Source: Synaphobranchus kaupii (taxonomy: Eukaryota > Chordata > Actinopteri > Anguilliformes > Synaphobranchidae). Taken from it: 64,000 nucleotides of DNA. A program made the position numbers and the translations under genes. Under the pieces are notes generated by a model, which did no database searches, had not been told where the DNA came from, and worked only from the letters and a program-made list of their open reading frames with translations. This document shows, piece after piece, positions 26,815 to 38,985 of this stretch. The DNA lies in contig CM056389.1 of the NCBI GenBank assembly GCA_029718625.1, positions 19,679,147 to 19,743,146 of the forward strand, read 5' to 3'. The stretch's first letter is position 1, and the number at the start of each line of letters is the position of its first letter.

Positions 26815-27750
26815 ATGATGATTATTAATATTATTAGTATTATTAGTAGTCGTAGTAGTAACAGTAGTAGTAGTAGTCATATAGTAGTAATAGTAGTAGA
26901 AGTAATAGTAGTAGCAGTAGTTGTTGTTGTTGTTGTAGTAGTACCAGTAATAGAAGTAGTTGCTGTAGCAGCAGCAGTAGTAGTAGTTATTGTGTAGTAG
27001 TAGTTGTTATTGTAGTTGTAGTAGTAGTAGTAATAGTAGTAGTTGTAGCAGTAGCAGTTGTTGTAGTAGTAGTAGTGGCAATGGTAGTAGTAGCAGCAGT
27101 AGTTGTTGTTGTTGTTGTAGTACCAGTAGTAGTAGTAGTACCAGTAATAGTAGTAGTTGCTGTAGCAGCAGTAGTAGTAGCAGTTCTTGTAGTAGTAAGT
27201 TGTTGTTGTTGTTGTAGTAGTAGTAGTAATAGTAGCAGTAGCAGTTGCTGTAGCAGTAGTTGCGGTAATAGTAGTAGTAGCAGCAGCAGTAGTTGTTGTT
27301 GTAGTACCAGTAGTAGTAGTAGTAGTACCAGTAATAGTAGTAGTTGCTGTAGCAGCAGTAGTAGTAGTTGTTGTTGTAGTAGTAGTAGTAATAGTAGAAG
27401 TAGTAGTTGCTGTAGCAGCAGTAGTAGTTGTTGTTGTAGGTAGTAGTAATAGTAGCAGTTGTTGTAGCAGTAGTTGCGGTAATAGTAGTAGTAGCAAGCA
27501 GTAGTTGTTGTTGTAGTACCAGTAGTAGTAGTAGTACCAGTAATAGTAGTAGTTGCTGTAGCAGCAGTAGTAGTAGCAGTTTTTGTAGTAGTAGTTGTTG
27601 TTGTAGTAGTAGTAATAGTAGAAGTAGTAGTTGCTGTAGCAGCAGTAGTAGTTGTTGTTGTAGTAGTAGTAATAGTAGCAGTTGTTGTAGCAGTAGTTGC
27701 GGTAATAGTAGTAGTAGCAGCAGTAGTTGTAACAGTGAGGTTAGGGTTAG
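26815..27750. repeat. AGT-type trinucleotide array, 0.94 kb
   Basis: TAG/AGT triplets with runs of TTG and AGC recur in blocks such as AGTTGTTGTTGTAGTACCAG. Higher-order repeats of about 130-290 bp are visible. All six frames stay open for long distances, which explains spurious serine, valine or threonine ORFs. Confidence 0.95.
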
Positions 27751-28138
27751 TAGGCTCTGACAAAAAGGCTCTATTGTGAGACCTCTCTAAACGCAGAGAG
27801 GGTGAAAAAAGGGGCTCTAAATCCAGGCTGACAGGACTGCCAAAAAAAGGCGTAGCAGGTCAAAGGTCACAGAGGGGTCACGGCATAAAGCTGAACGCAC
27901 TGAAACCCCCCGCCAAGGTGGAAACAGCGACTCCCCTCCGCTCAGGTCAAACGATCAGTGTTCCCTCTGCCTCAGCGGGACGCAGCGCAGGAACATTCCG
28001 GAAGCACAGCAGGGAGCGCCGTTTGGACACGCGGGCGGGGGGAGGCAGCAGGAAGCAGCATCACAGGAGCTGGGGGGTTACTCTCCCTCTCCGCTCGCGG
28101 TAAGACCCAACCGTGTCACTTCCCTTTCCTATTTACTA
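27751..28138. other. No gene seen
   Basis: Short stretch of ordinary sequence between the trinucleotide array and a MITE. Confidence 0.45.
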
Positions 28139-28317
28139 AGGGCTTGATTTACTACAACCTTTATAGTGTGCACAAAACCTTTTAGCACACGCAAAACCAA
28201 TAACATGACCAATGATTGGTCATGGTATTTGTTTTACACCAATCATTGGTTGCGTTATTAGTTTTGCGTGTGATAAAAGGTTTTGCACACACTAAAGGTC
28301 ATAGTAAATCAGACCCT
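28139..28317. mobile_element. Foldback MITE, family with GGGCTTGATTTACTA ends
   Basis: The left GGGCTTGATTTACTACAACC and right inverse TAGTAAATCAGACCC close a near-palindrome containing CAATGATTGGTCATGG/CCAATCATTGG. TAA borders both ends. A second copy is at 35813-35955. Confidence 0.85.
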
Positions 28318-29963
28318 AAGTTTCCTAATGGATGTGACTGCAGTGGAATCAGCAGCACTGTTATCATTGTGAACGCACGTAAAAAAAAGAGCTCAAGTGA
28401 CTCTGTATTCACCTCCAGCCTCCAAGTCACCTCCACATACTCATCACTCCCCATCTGACATCTATGCATTACTGTGGACAATTACACCGCCACAGTTACA
28501 GGAAAAAGCTGTAAATTAATGTAACACCTGTGGATATCAGTGCTGCCAGGTGACAGATAAAGCTGTAATATTTCGTCTGAGCTGAGACTTTATTAAAAAT
28601 AGATTGAGGAGGAAAATATATACCTGCACACTATAATAAGCATTGATAAATAAATGTAACCGTGTCCATTACACCTGTTTGGAGTCATTTAGCACAGCCT
28701 GCAGGTTTCTCCTTTGATCATCAGTCTAACTCTTAGCCCTGGCAGCTGGGATGCTTCTTTTCACCTGGATTCTTAAAGCCCAGGTGGAATCGTCCGTTCC
28801 GAGAGCACGCAGGAAAACATCACACGTTCAATGTTCCGCTGCCCATTTTATTCCGCGGCTTTCATTAGAAGCGAACGAACCGCGATCAGCCGAAATGCCA
28901 CGGGAGCAATTCTAAACAGAACTGTTAGCTGTTGGTAAAGATTTTCCCGGAAAAGCAGTGCCCATTAAACTAAATTTAATTCACGCAGAAGCAGGGTCAC
29001 TGCACTTAAATAAAAGCAACAGTGCCTTCGCTAAATTCGGCCACACGAGTAATTCTCTGGACATTTTCCAGTTTACACATAATCTTATGTAAAAACCGCC
29101 AAAGTAGAGCGTCATCCACCACAGCATCCAGAGTCTCCAGAGAAGCTTGTTACTATTCCCTGCGAAGACGCTCATTTTCCGCGTTAACCGTAGCCTCCGC
29201 TCCGCCTGGTTTAGGACGAGCCCGCCCTGACGGATAACGAGACGGACAGAACCCAATCTGGGACTTCCCCGCCATAAAGACCCGGAGAAATCTCTCGAGG
29301 CTTCCCTTCAGGCCGCATCGCAAACACACACAAAGCTGGATGCCAGCGTCGCAAGGCATGCTGGGAAGCCTCTCTTCTTTGTGGTTTCCACAAAGGAGAC
29401 TCATCTGTCGATGATGAAGATGTATGGTGCTGAGCGGTGGTGGTGGTGGTGGGGGAGTGTTACTGATGAAGTGTGATCACAGCTGTACCCCAAAAACCCA
29501 CCCTGATTAATTAAAATTTTTTTTTTTTTTAAGGTGGCCGACTCTCCGGCTCGGCACAAAGGCCCAATTAGCCAGCGCCCGTGACTTCTCTTTGCGGGGG
29601 GCAGGGGGAGGGGGCTCCTTACTCATTCCACCCCCATGCCCCCAATTATGTCAGACACAATGGAGAATGGAGAAATCAACTGTGCCCAAAACCAGTTGAA
29701 TTCTCCATGAGTACAAATGGGGGGAGATACTCTTCAGGAGATGAAAACACCTTTCGAATGAAAAGAGGTATTTAAGACACATGAATCAATGAAATAAAAT
29801 GCTGTTTGTATATTGTTTGTCCCTGCAGTGTAATGAGAAGGGAGTAGTGATTTTAGAGATCGAGAATGCAGATGTGCTCCTCAAGCCGTTAAACACAGGA
29901 TGGGTCAAAGCAGGGGTGAAGACCAGCAACAGACATGGCCAGGATAGGCACCTGCTTCAAGAG
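28318..29963. other. No gene seen
   Basis: Complex sequence around 28740-29240 is free of recognised repeats and might be conserved noncoding DNA, which I cannot test. No exon recognised. Confidence 0.4.
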
Positions 29964-30440
29964 GGGGCTGCTGGGTGGCTCGTTCGGTTAAGGCGCCACG
30001 CTGCGGTGCATGGATGAGCCTCACGGCCTCGGACCGGATCCGGACCGTCCCAGTGCCGACTGTGGCCGGTAGCTCCACAGGGCGATGCACAATTTCCGAT
30101 TGTGTCACCCAGGGAATTGGAGGGTTCGGTCAGAGGGTTCTGTTTTAGTCATCGCTATGTAGTGACCCCTGCTGGTTGATCAGGCGCCCTTGGACTGCAT
30201 GTTAAAGCTGCATATGAAAGGTCCTCCTCTGACTCCACTCTGTGCGAGCTTGGCTATAGTCTGCGGTGTGAAAAGAAGCAGCTGGCGACACAACACGTTT
30301 CGGAGGAGAACCGAGGATGTCTAGAATTGGCAGTGAGGCGCATGCATGTACGTGATGCTCAGTTGCTGACGATTGGCCATTCCAAATCGGGGTGGGAATT
30401 CTATGTGCTCCGCCCCATGTCGGCACCAAATTTATAAAAA
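29964..30440 (+). repeat. tRNA-type SINE, copy 2
   Basis: The element starts GGGGCTGCTGGGTGGCTCGT, then CGGTTAAGG and GCATGGATGAGCCTCACGG, and ends with CCAAATCGGGGTGGGAATT and an A-rich tail. Block order matches copy 1. The head (GGTGGCTCGTTCGGTTAAGG) is compatible with a tRNA-derived A-box region. Confidence 0.75.
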
Positions 30441-30918
30441 GAAGAAAAGCATGAAGTCTCATTTCACAGGATTGATTCCATATTATCATTATCAATAATG
30501 ATAATGATATCGATAATTTTTTTTATCAATAAAAAATGTTTTATTTTGAATGTGGAGTGAATACTGGGAGCTTAAAGTACACGGGTATTTACTTGTTGAT
30601 ACTTCATAAACCAAGACCTCTAATCAACGGTGAATACAAGAGTGTTTGTCCAAACATCCGTCCCTGTTGTCGGTTTTCGGTCCAACAGTTGTCCCTGTTC
30701 TACCATAAAATTTTTCTTTGTGAAATTATTGTTGAGCATTCCCACTATTTCACACAGCTAATCTTGCCTCTTGGAGAAATTGCCTGAGTATGGAGGGCCT
30801 TATAAAAAACAAAAACTAAAATACTTGAGCACTTGTATTTAATTGCGAGTGAAACTTTGATGAGGACAAATGTTAATAAACTTTTGATTGAGCCCAGGCA
30901 TACTTGAGAATGAATAAC
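30441..30918. other. No gene seen
   Basis: AT-rich, with a small hairpin of ATTATCATTATC/GATAATGATAT around 30481-30513. Confidence 0.4.
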
Positions 30919-31011
30919 AGCTCTCATAGAAGGCTGTGTTTAAGAGGTATCTTTCATTTTAAATTAACAAACTGTGCTGTGACCACTCCACAAGAGCAGC
31001 TGCGACAGGGG
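30919..31011. repeat. Dispersed repeat also found at 38986
   Basis: AGCTCTCATAGAAGGCTGTG, then ACAAACTGTGCTGTGACCAC and ACAAGAGCAGC, match 38986-39077 over ~92 bp with modest divergence in the same orientation. Confidence 0.75.
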
Positions 31012-31064
31012 CATGTTTAAAGATACTGCCGCCCAATGCCAGCTGTGAACTTTCAGACAACAGC

Positions 31065-31070
<6 letters not shown>

Positions 31071-31132
<62 letters not shown>
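31071..31132. repeat. (GA)n microsatellite
   Basis: Perfect GA dinucleotides for about 60 bp. Confidence 0.97.
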
Positions 31133-31134
<2 letters not shown>

Positions 31135-31139
<5 letters not shown>

Positions 31140-31262
31140 TCAAAGGGCCAAAAGAAAGAGAGAGAGAGAATCAGCCAATCAAAGAGCCAGGGGAGAGAGG
31201 AAGCATCAGCCAATCAAAGAGCCAGGGGAGAGAGTGAGCATCAGCCAATCAAAGGGCCAGGA
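31135..31262. repeat. Four ~36-bp repeats each with CCAATCA
   Basis: CAGCCAATCAAAGAGCCAGG with spacer GGAGAGAG(T/G)AGCAT repeats four times, at about 31135, 31173, 31209 and 31243, directly after the GA run. Confidence 0.9.
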
Positions 31263-32069
31263 GAGGAACTTCATTAAATGCATTACCCCAACAACCTCAT
31301 GACCATTGGCGAGCACAAATTCATCATCTAATTCTGGAAATTTCAGTTTTAATATTTCCTGTTTGATGGACATACATTTATTTTACAGATGTAATGCTTT
31401 GAATTTCCATGTACACAATTGAATTTCCTTAATCTGTTTTCCCCTGTGCCAATAATTGCTTCCATTGCTGTGGAGTACCCAGACATTTTGATTTGTTCAG
31501 ACAAGGCAGTGATTGACAGCTCATTGTAGCTCCGCCAATTATGGGGTTCAATGAAAGCAGAATCTCCTGTAACAGTGAGTTCTGGAAACCCAAACTGCAG
31601 CGGTCTCGTATTCAGGACCTCGGACAGCTCCACTCACACAAACGCGAACACGCAGCTTCTGAAACCGGAGCACATCCCGCTCTGCATATTCTAAAAACAA
31701 CCGCTCCGCTAAATCAGTCACCGGCGGACCACGCGCCGGCAGGCTACTGTGATTATAGCGCGGCGTGCTACTAGAATGCTAATTAAATTCTTGTCGTGAC
31801 TCAAACTCACCCTCTACAGAATTTTAGTTTTTATTTTGTGTGCGAGGGGAAAAACAAAAGCCCAGTGGCTGTGTTTGGTTCCATATTCTTTTGTTCTGCG
31901 TGTAAAAAATAACAGAACGTCAGAACATTAAAAAAAGAGTACGAATCAGCAGCCTACACGTCCTCAAAGCAAGTAACCTTCCAGGTCACATGGAAATAAA
32001 CCATCAATATACAGGGGAAAATACTAGATCAGAAAACAAATCACACATCACAATATATTTCACATAATG
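31263..32069. other. No gene seen
   Basis: No exon or element recognised. The sequence just before the next element turns into (TA)n. Confidence 0.45.

Positions 32070-32136
<67 letters not shown>
32070..32136. repeat. (TA)n microsatellite
   Basis: About 33 TA units, then a short CA run. TA dinucleotides reappear at 33243-33260 on the other side of the foldback element. Confidence 0.97.
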
Positions 32137-32146
<10 letters not shown>

Positions 32147-32148
<2 letters not shown>

Positions 32149-33242
32149 GTGCCCTCCACTATTATTGGCACCCCTGGTAAAGATGAGTAAAAAGGGTTCT
32201 CAAAAATCTCACATTGAAAAAATGTGAAAAATCCAACCTTTAATTGAAGTAAATTTATTATGAGAAAAAAAATCCCTCATCAAGAAATAATTATTTTTAA
32301 CAAAACCACGTGTGCCACAATTATTGGCACCCCTGCATTTATATATAGAATAAAGTAATCATTTTTAATATTTGGTCACATATCCTTTGCATGCCATGAC
32401 GTCCTGATGTCTATGACCCAACAACATCAAAAGACTCTTGATATCTTATTTTCTGGTACTCTTACAAGTGATACTATAACGTCTCTGCATTTGAATGGAT
32501 CCCTATGGGAATTGGGGGGTGGGACTAGATTTAGCTGTAAATTACACTGGAATAGTATGGAACACATGGTTGGCTAAATGGCTCTAAGTCATCAAGGGTC
32601 TGACGTATCAAACAAGCCTTAAACCATCACTCTGCTACCACAAATACAGTAGATATGGATGGATAACTTGAACGGTTTCTTCTCCTGACTTATTTTGCCA
32701 GAGTTCAATAGGAAAATTTGTCAGGAGAAACAACCACCAGCAGAGTGATGGTTTGAGGCTCGTTTGATACCTCAGACCCTTGATGACTTACAGCCATTTT
32801 ACCAACCATGTATTCCATACTGTTCCGGCATGAATCTAGTTCCCCCCCCCAATTCCCATAGAGATCCATTCAAATGCAGAGACGTTATAGTATCGCTTGC
32901 AAGAATACCAGAGCATAAGATATCAAGAGTCTTTTGATGTTGTTGGGTCACATACATGAAGGAAGTCATAGCATGCAAAGGATATGCGACCAAATATAAA
33001 AAATTATTACTTTATTCTATATATAATTGCGGGGATGCCAATAATTGTGGCACACGTGGTTTTGTTAAAAATAATTATTTCTTGATGAGGGATTTTTTTT
33101 CTCATACTAAATTTACTTCAATTAAAGGTTGGATTTTTCTCATTTTTTCAGTGTGCGATTAGGCTAATTCACCAAACGGTACATTTTTTATAACCTTTTT
33201 TACTCGTCTTTACCAGGGGCGCCAATAATAGTGGAGGACACT
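32147..33242. mobile_element. 1.1-kb foldback Tc1/mariner-type element
   Basis: The left end CAGTGCCCTCCACTATTATT, then GGCACCCCTGGTAAAGA, is inversely repeated at the right end as TCTTTACCAGGGGCGCC then AATAATAGTGGAGGACACT. The inverse match continues inward almost to the centre. GTTTCTTCTCCTGAC at 32675 pairs with GTCAGGAGAAAC at 32720, so the arms are about 540 bp and the loop about 30 bp. There is no transposase. TA flanks fit Tc1/mariner targeting. Confidence 0.92.
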
Positions 33243-33261
33243 ATATATATATATATATACA

Positions 33262-35812
33262 CACATACACACACATATACATATACACATATAATTCTAT
33301 TTATTTTATAAATTTTAAAAAAAAAATGCACTGCTGTAAAAAATATTATTAAACTCAATGACAAAATGGAAATGCATTTCCATATGATTCAAAGACCGAA
33401 TTGAAACTGAAATAGTAAATTAAGACGGTCAATGGATAAGCAGACTTGGTGAGAATCTGTGACACGTCTGGATCAGGGAATCTAGGCACGCCTCCCAACG
33501 GTTAACAGAGTACGTGCCAATCAAATGGAATAACCAATGAGCCTGTAGGGGGGGGGGGGGTAAGACTGACACTATAAAACCCCTCTGGCTGGAACAAAAG
33601 ATCTCCTGCCCAAAGTAAGCAGAGATCAAAGCCCCTGTAATACATGAGAGAAAGAGAGAGATGTGACAGATAGACAGATAGAGACAAATGGAGAGAGGGA
33701 TGTGAAGTGAAAGCATAAGGGAAAGAGAGAGATGGTCAGATGGAAAGAGAGAGAGAGAGATGTGGAGAGAACAGGAGAGATGGACAGAGCTCAAAACCAA
33801 CCAGAGATAGAGAAAGAAATGAACAGAGAAAATTAGACAAGTATGAAAATATAAACATATAAAATATTTAACCGATTTCTGCAGGCTTTAGTAATATTTG
33901 CCCTTTAGCCCCGTGTGTGAATCACAGCCCATCTGGCCCCAATCCACATTCTGCCCCCAGTCTGGCCTGGGACATCCATGGGGGACTCTGTAAGAGACGG
34001 GGAGGAGGGATGCCTGCCTGCCGGGTTTTTGTTCCCCTGGAGCGAGAGATAATAACAGCTTATTTCTCCACATACAAATGATGTGAAATGTAGTCAATGC
34101 TCGAGGCCAATAAAACTAGACCCTGGTATTGGAGAGCCAAAGTGTTCCCCTGTTGGTGTTTTTGGTTTTGTTTTGTTTTGTTTTTCTACAACACATCCAG
34201 ATCCAGGAAACCAGCTGAGACGAATTAACCGAATTAATCAGCCCCTTAAACTGGTCACTTAAGCACCGAGCATCAACGGAAACCAGGAGCCCCTGCGGCT
34301 TTCTGGGTCCGGGTTCGAGAAGCACTGATCTAGATTATCCTAACCCCCCCCCTCTCCATTCGGCAGCATAACCACGAATATTAATCCCCTTCCAGGTGAG
34401 AGTACTGCACCAAACCACCCAAACAGGAGTATACTGGGGGGGAGGCGGGTCGTTAATCTTTGGAACAGATGTCCCACATGAATAGCAGTCGTGTCGTTTT
34501 CAGCGCCCCAGAGAGAAGCCAAATGAGTGGGCCTAAATGAGTGGGCCTTTAGTTATAAAGACTTAAAGTCATGGAACTCGCTAGAAAAACAGGTATCCCG
34601 CCCCGTTTCACCGTTTCATAACACTGCTTTATTGGCCTGCTGTGACTGTTTTTACATGCCATGCTGTATGTGTGAATTGTTGTTCCACGTGAAACATATT
34701 CGCAACATGACTTGCTCTTCTTCTTGTGTGTCGAGTCTTTGGCATTTATACTATTTTTAGCAGTCCTCTAGAAATAGACCCAAAGCAGCAGAGCACCGGG
34801 TTTCACTGTGTTTCACGCCTCAAATCAATCAGGTTACTTTAGCGTTTCCGCACTGTTGCTCCAAAACGCCAGCTCTCATTACTTAAGAACCGAAGAGTCT
34901 TCCCGCGGAGTCCGGGACGAGACACCAGCGGGAAACGCATTCAGCTCCGCCAGCCGACGTCGGCCGCTTTTCTCGCGCGCCGAGGAGGGGTGCAGAATCC
35001 AACGGACTCCCGCCGGCGATGGAGTGACGACATCGCTCTGAATCACGGAGAGCGGAGCGCGAAATAGCGGAGCACAGACGCGGCCCCTGGAGCAGACGTT
35101 AGCATGCGCGCGTTTGTGTGCGCTGACCGAACAGCACCCCCCCCCCCCTCCTCCTCCCCGCCCTGTGTCTCACACGTGTTGCAGGGACATGTGGATACGC
35201 TGTGGATGAGGGGCAGGATCTAGAGAGATGGTAGCCTACTGACTATACATAACAGGATTTGAAATACTTTAACCCTTTACACATGAGCAACATTATGTGA
35301 TTACTCACGGTGTAAAACATGTTTTCCATATGAAGTATTCCGGAGATCTGCTTTTAAACACTGGATTCATTTGGGCTGTGGCTTACAAATGGGGGTTTCA
35401 AAGCGTTAGGTCCAGAGGGGGGGAGAGAGGGAGGGGGGCGGGGGGAGACGGAGAGAAAGTGAGAGAGAACAAGAGAAAGAGGGAGAGGAAGAGTTAGAGA
35501 GGGAGAGGGGAGAGAGAGGGGGAGGGAGAGGAGAGGGAGGAAGAGATGGAGAGAGAGAGAGAGGTCTGTCTGATCTCTGTGGCTGAAGCCAGGTCACAGG
35601 AACATGATGTTCTCCTGATGTGTGACGTAAAACCGGAGCGCAGAACGGGAACACCAGCGGGGCCTACACTGCCACCTGGAGCCCGAAGGTGAGCCCTACA
35701 CCCCCTGGGCAAGGAGGGAGTGAGGGAGAGAGAAAAAGAGAGAGAGAGAGAGAGAGAGAGAGGGAAAGAAGAGAAGGGGAGAGCTAGGGAAAGAAAGAGC
35801 TAAGGGCCTGAT
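33262..35812. other. No gene seen; one probable MITE, GA-rich tracts
   Basis: GA-rich sequence lies at 33640-33790, 35415-35565 and 35720-35810, and a poly-G at ~33548-33560. 34880-35110 is CpG-bearing and could be a promoter-like island, but no exon follows. Confidence 0.45.
34115..34335. mobile_element. Possible hAT-type MITE relic
   Basis: ACTAGACCCTGGTATTGGAG at the left and GTTCGAGAAGCACTGATCTA at the right are inverse-related in part, with a CTAGA on each side. The style matches common fish nonautonomous elements. Confidence 0.4.
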
Positions 35813-35955
35813 TTACTAAGAAAACCTTTTGCACATGCGAAACCAATAACACAGTCAATGGCATTTGTTTTGCACCAATCATTGGTACTGTTCTCGTTTT
35901 TTGCGTGTGCTAAAAGGCTTTGCATAATGCTAAAGGTCTTAGTAAATCAGGCCCT
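35813..35955. mobile_element. Foldback MITE, second copy of the 28139 family
   Basis: GGGCCTGATTTACTAAGAAA at the left faces CTTAGTAAATCAGGCCC at the right. The interior shares CACCAATCATTGGT with the first copy. Confidence 0.85.
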
Positions 35956-36446
35956 TAGTGTGTTCATTATGCCATGCAGTAGACAGAAAACAGAGAGATG
36001 TGGAGGACAGATAAAAAGAGAGACAGGGAAAGAGAGGGAGAGGGGAAAGAGGAAAAAGGCAGAGAGGGGGAAGCAGAGAGTGAGGAGAACAGGAGGCTGA
36101 AAGAGATAGAAATCAGGTGAAAGAGAGAGATGAGGGCAGAGAAAGGGAGAGAGGGAGATGGAGAGATTAAGAGGGGTTGATAGAGAGATGACAGAGGGAG
36201 AGAGGGAGAGAGAAAGAGAGGGAGAGAGAAAGAGAGGGAGAGAGGGAGAGAGAAAGAGAGGGAGAGCCTTCCATGTACAGACCTGCCCTCTGTAGGCAGA
36301 AAGGTTTCTTTGGTTGCTTGTTGATTATCATCAGTATAAGACTGTATAATGCATTACAGCCAATCAGAGAGGGGGATAGTGGGGTGTTAATATGCATTAC
36401 AGCCAACCAGGGAGGGGGATCACAAGAACACTGGAGGACACAGTAG
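35956..36446. other. No gene seen; GA-rich
   Basis: Mostly GAGA-rich sequence between 35990 and 36266. Confidence 0.6.
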
Positions 36447-37090
36447 GGCTGTGTCCGAATCAGAGCCCTATCTACTGCGCCGTCTCCTGCGAACAGTGCA
36501 CTGGCAGGAGTGTGCTGTTTAATGTGCACTGTTTAGCAGTCCACCATACCAAAAATATCCACCATACTATTTTCCAACCGCACTGTGGAAGTGCCGTAAG
36601 CAGGACATAAAACGTCCCACCAGTGTTGCCATGTCCGCGGTTTTACAGCTAAATTGGGACACTTACAACGCGTAGTCATGGGTAAAAATGAAAAGTCGCA
36701 AAGCACATTCTTATTTTAAAAAGTAAAAATATGATGATTTCTATTTAAAATACGTTGGTTTCCATAAAAAATATATTTTGGGCTAGTTTTGAGTTGGCAT
36801 TTGGCTGGCAACCCCGCGCCCCATATTTGCGCTGCCATGTCACGTGGTGTTTTTGTTGTATTTGAAGTAAAACATCAGCGAAGCTGCGCCTCATTTTTTT
36901 TTTAAACAAAGCTTCACGTCATATGTGTGCTCCCAAATGTACTCAGCGAAACCCCGGAAGTAAGTGTGTCATCCGGGTGTTTGAAGTATACTGCAATTTG
37001 AAAACTTTTCGCCTACTCAATGACTTTCTCGCCCTATCTACTCACCAAGGCTACTCAACGGTGTGGAAGAGTGCTGATTCAGACCTGGCC
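36447..37090. mobile_element. hAT-like nonautonomous element (GTGTCCGAATCAG ends)
   Basis: The left end GGCTGTGTCCGAATCAG and right end CTGATTCAGACCTGGCC are inverse-related. The interior matches 58037-58582 in several blocks (TACTATTTTCCAACCGCACT; CTACTCACCAAGGCTACTCA). I see no clean 8-bp duplication here. Confidence 0.7.
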
Positions 37091-37988
37091 GAGGATACAG
37101 TTATGAGACTGGAGAAACAGAAAACTATGGAGACAGACACACACACACACACACACACACAGACAAATATGTACATGAACAAATGTACACACACACGCCA
37201 ACAGACAACAATATACTCACACACATACAAACACACGCACACACTAACACAAACATATACACAGACCATAGACTGTAAAAGAAAATATGGACAAAGTGAC
37301 TGCGACGTCACCCATCGACCCATTTCCATGGGCTTGTGAAAAGTGTGTTGAGGTTGCGGAAGTGCAGTTTTTGTGCCATGACACGTTATACAAATTGGAG
37401 CCAGAGGGAATAAGGGGGACCCTTAGATGGTTGTGACATCTCCGGGCCGGGTCCGGGCCGGGTCCGGGCCGGGTCCGGGCACAGTGTGATTGACAGTTCA
37501 GAGACATTACTCAGTGTGTGAGATATTCATCCCCACCCAGAGTGACACGCAGTGACTAAGCAGTGATGCAAACTATCCCTGAATGCCCCCATAAAATATG
37601 AAAATATTGTCCAACTCACACAATAACTCACGGGGAGACAGACGAAGAAAGAACACCTATTGTGACAACACGTTTTTATTACCGACTGTATTTTGACCAG
37701 TGAAAGACCTTTACTGCAGCCAACCGCACTGGCACTAGAGCACAACGTCTCTCAACATGACCAGGAAGTGAGCTTCAAAAACGAAGCCCGGTTTTGCCCC
37801 CCTAACACAGACACACTCTCTCTTGTGCGTGTGTGCATGCACATATACACTGCTGTATATACACAGGCACATTCGCTCTCCATTTTATGCACACACACGC
37901 AAACGCACCCACACACTCACATACACAAACACAATCTCTCTCTCTCTCTCTCACTCACACACACACACACTCACATACACAAACACAA

Positions 37989-38042
<54 letters not shown>

Positions 38043-38045
38043 CAA

Positions 38046-38092
<47 letters not shown>

Positions 38093-38747
38093 ATCTCTCT
38101 CTCTCACACTCACACGCACACGCACACACACACAGACAGCTGCAGTGAGTTTGCCCTTCTGTGTCATTGAGAGAATCACACAAAGCCACGTCTATTTTTC
38201 ATCACTGTGTTATTACAGGAAATAATGGGCTTTTTAAATAGAAATGTGGAGCATGTGGGAACGATGAGGACTGGGAGAATTATAGATAGTGTTTGATTTA
38301 ATTTAAGAGCGACTAAAAGCAAGCCTCCACCTCCACTGTTAACAGCTGAAATAATGCTATTACCAGTGAGAAACTTCCAGAACTTCAGCCTCACACACAC
38401 ACACACACAATTATTTACTTTGCTTTCAGGCCCCGATTAGCACTGATCTACTGACTAAAACCACATTTTTGCGCAAAGGAGGAGAATCTGTTTAGTCCTA
38501 GATTAGGGCCAAACACATCCCGTTTTGTATTTTATAGCAACAACACATTTGATTGTACTGTCCCCCCCCCCCATCCACTGATGTTACCGTGGAAACTGCT
38601 GAATAAATGACTAATTTACTATATTCCCAGTACAGTAGACCACTCTCAAGTCTTTCTACAGTTCAACAGATCAATGCACAACATATCCACTGTATTTAGT
38701 TGGGATTCAACACAAGTCAGACACAAGTCTGCATTACAACCGGATTC
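37091..38747. other. No gene seen; CA/TC arrays
   Basis: CA-rich sequence lies at 37138-37262. An 11-bp GC-rich repeat GGGTCCGGGCC occurs four times at about 37440-37480. CA/TC compound arrays lie at 37915-38135. Confidence 0.55.
37916..38135. repeat. Compound (TC)n(AC)n array
   Basis: AATCTCTCTCTC-(AC)n blocks alternate four times, separated by ACAAACACAATC. Confidence 0.93.
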
Positions 38748-38931
38748 CAAACAGTAGGCTACATTGCACACCCCACTGTATTCTCTCCATGTAAACGGAG
38801 AGTAGACAGTACAAACTCCTTTTACATGGAGAGAATACAGTGGGGTGTGCAATGTAGCCTACTGTTTGACAGTACATACTTCTTTTACATGGAGAGAATG
38901 CAGTGGGGTGTGCAATGTAGCCTACTCTTTG
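38748..38931. repeat. Inverted-plus-direct triplicate of a 48-bp block
   Basis: 38748-38795 is the exact inverse complement of 38821-38868. The latter is repeated in direct orientation at 38884-38931 with two changes. The core is GTAGGCTACATTGCACACCC. Confidence 0.93.
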
Positions 38932-38985
38932 ACAGTACATACTCCTTTTACATGACAATCACATACATACACTTGTTGAAATAAG

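Noticed and set aside
26877..27763. Long threonine/leucine/tyrosine or serine/valine repeat proteins
   Set aside because: The AGT-type triplet array leaves all frames open; this is an artefact of triplet periodicity.
34880..35110. CpG-rich segment as a gene promoter
   Set aside because: Plausible by composition only; no exon, core promoter motif or transcript evidence nearby.
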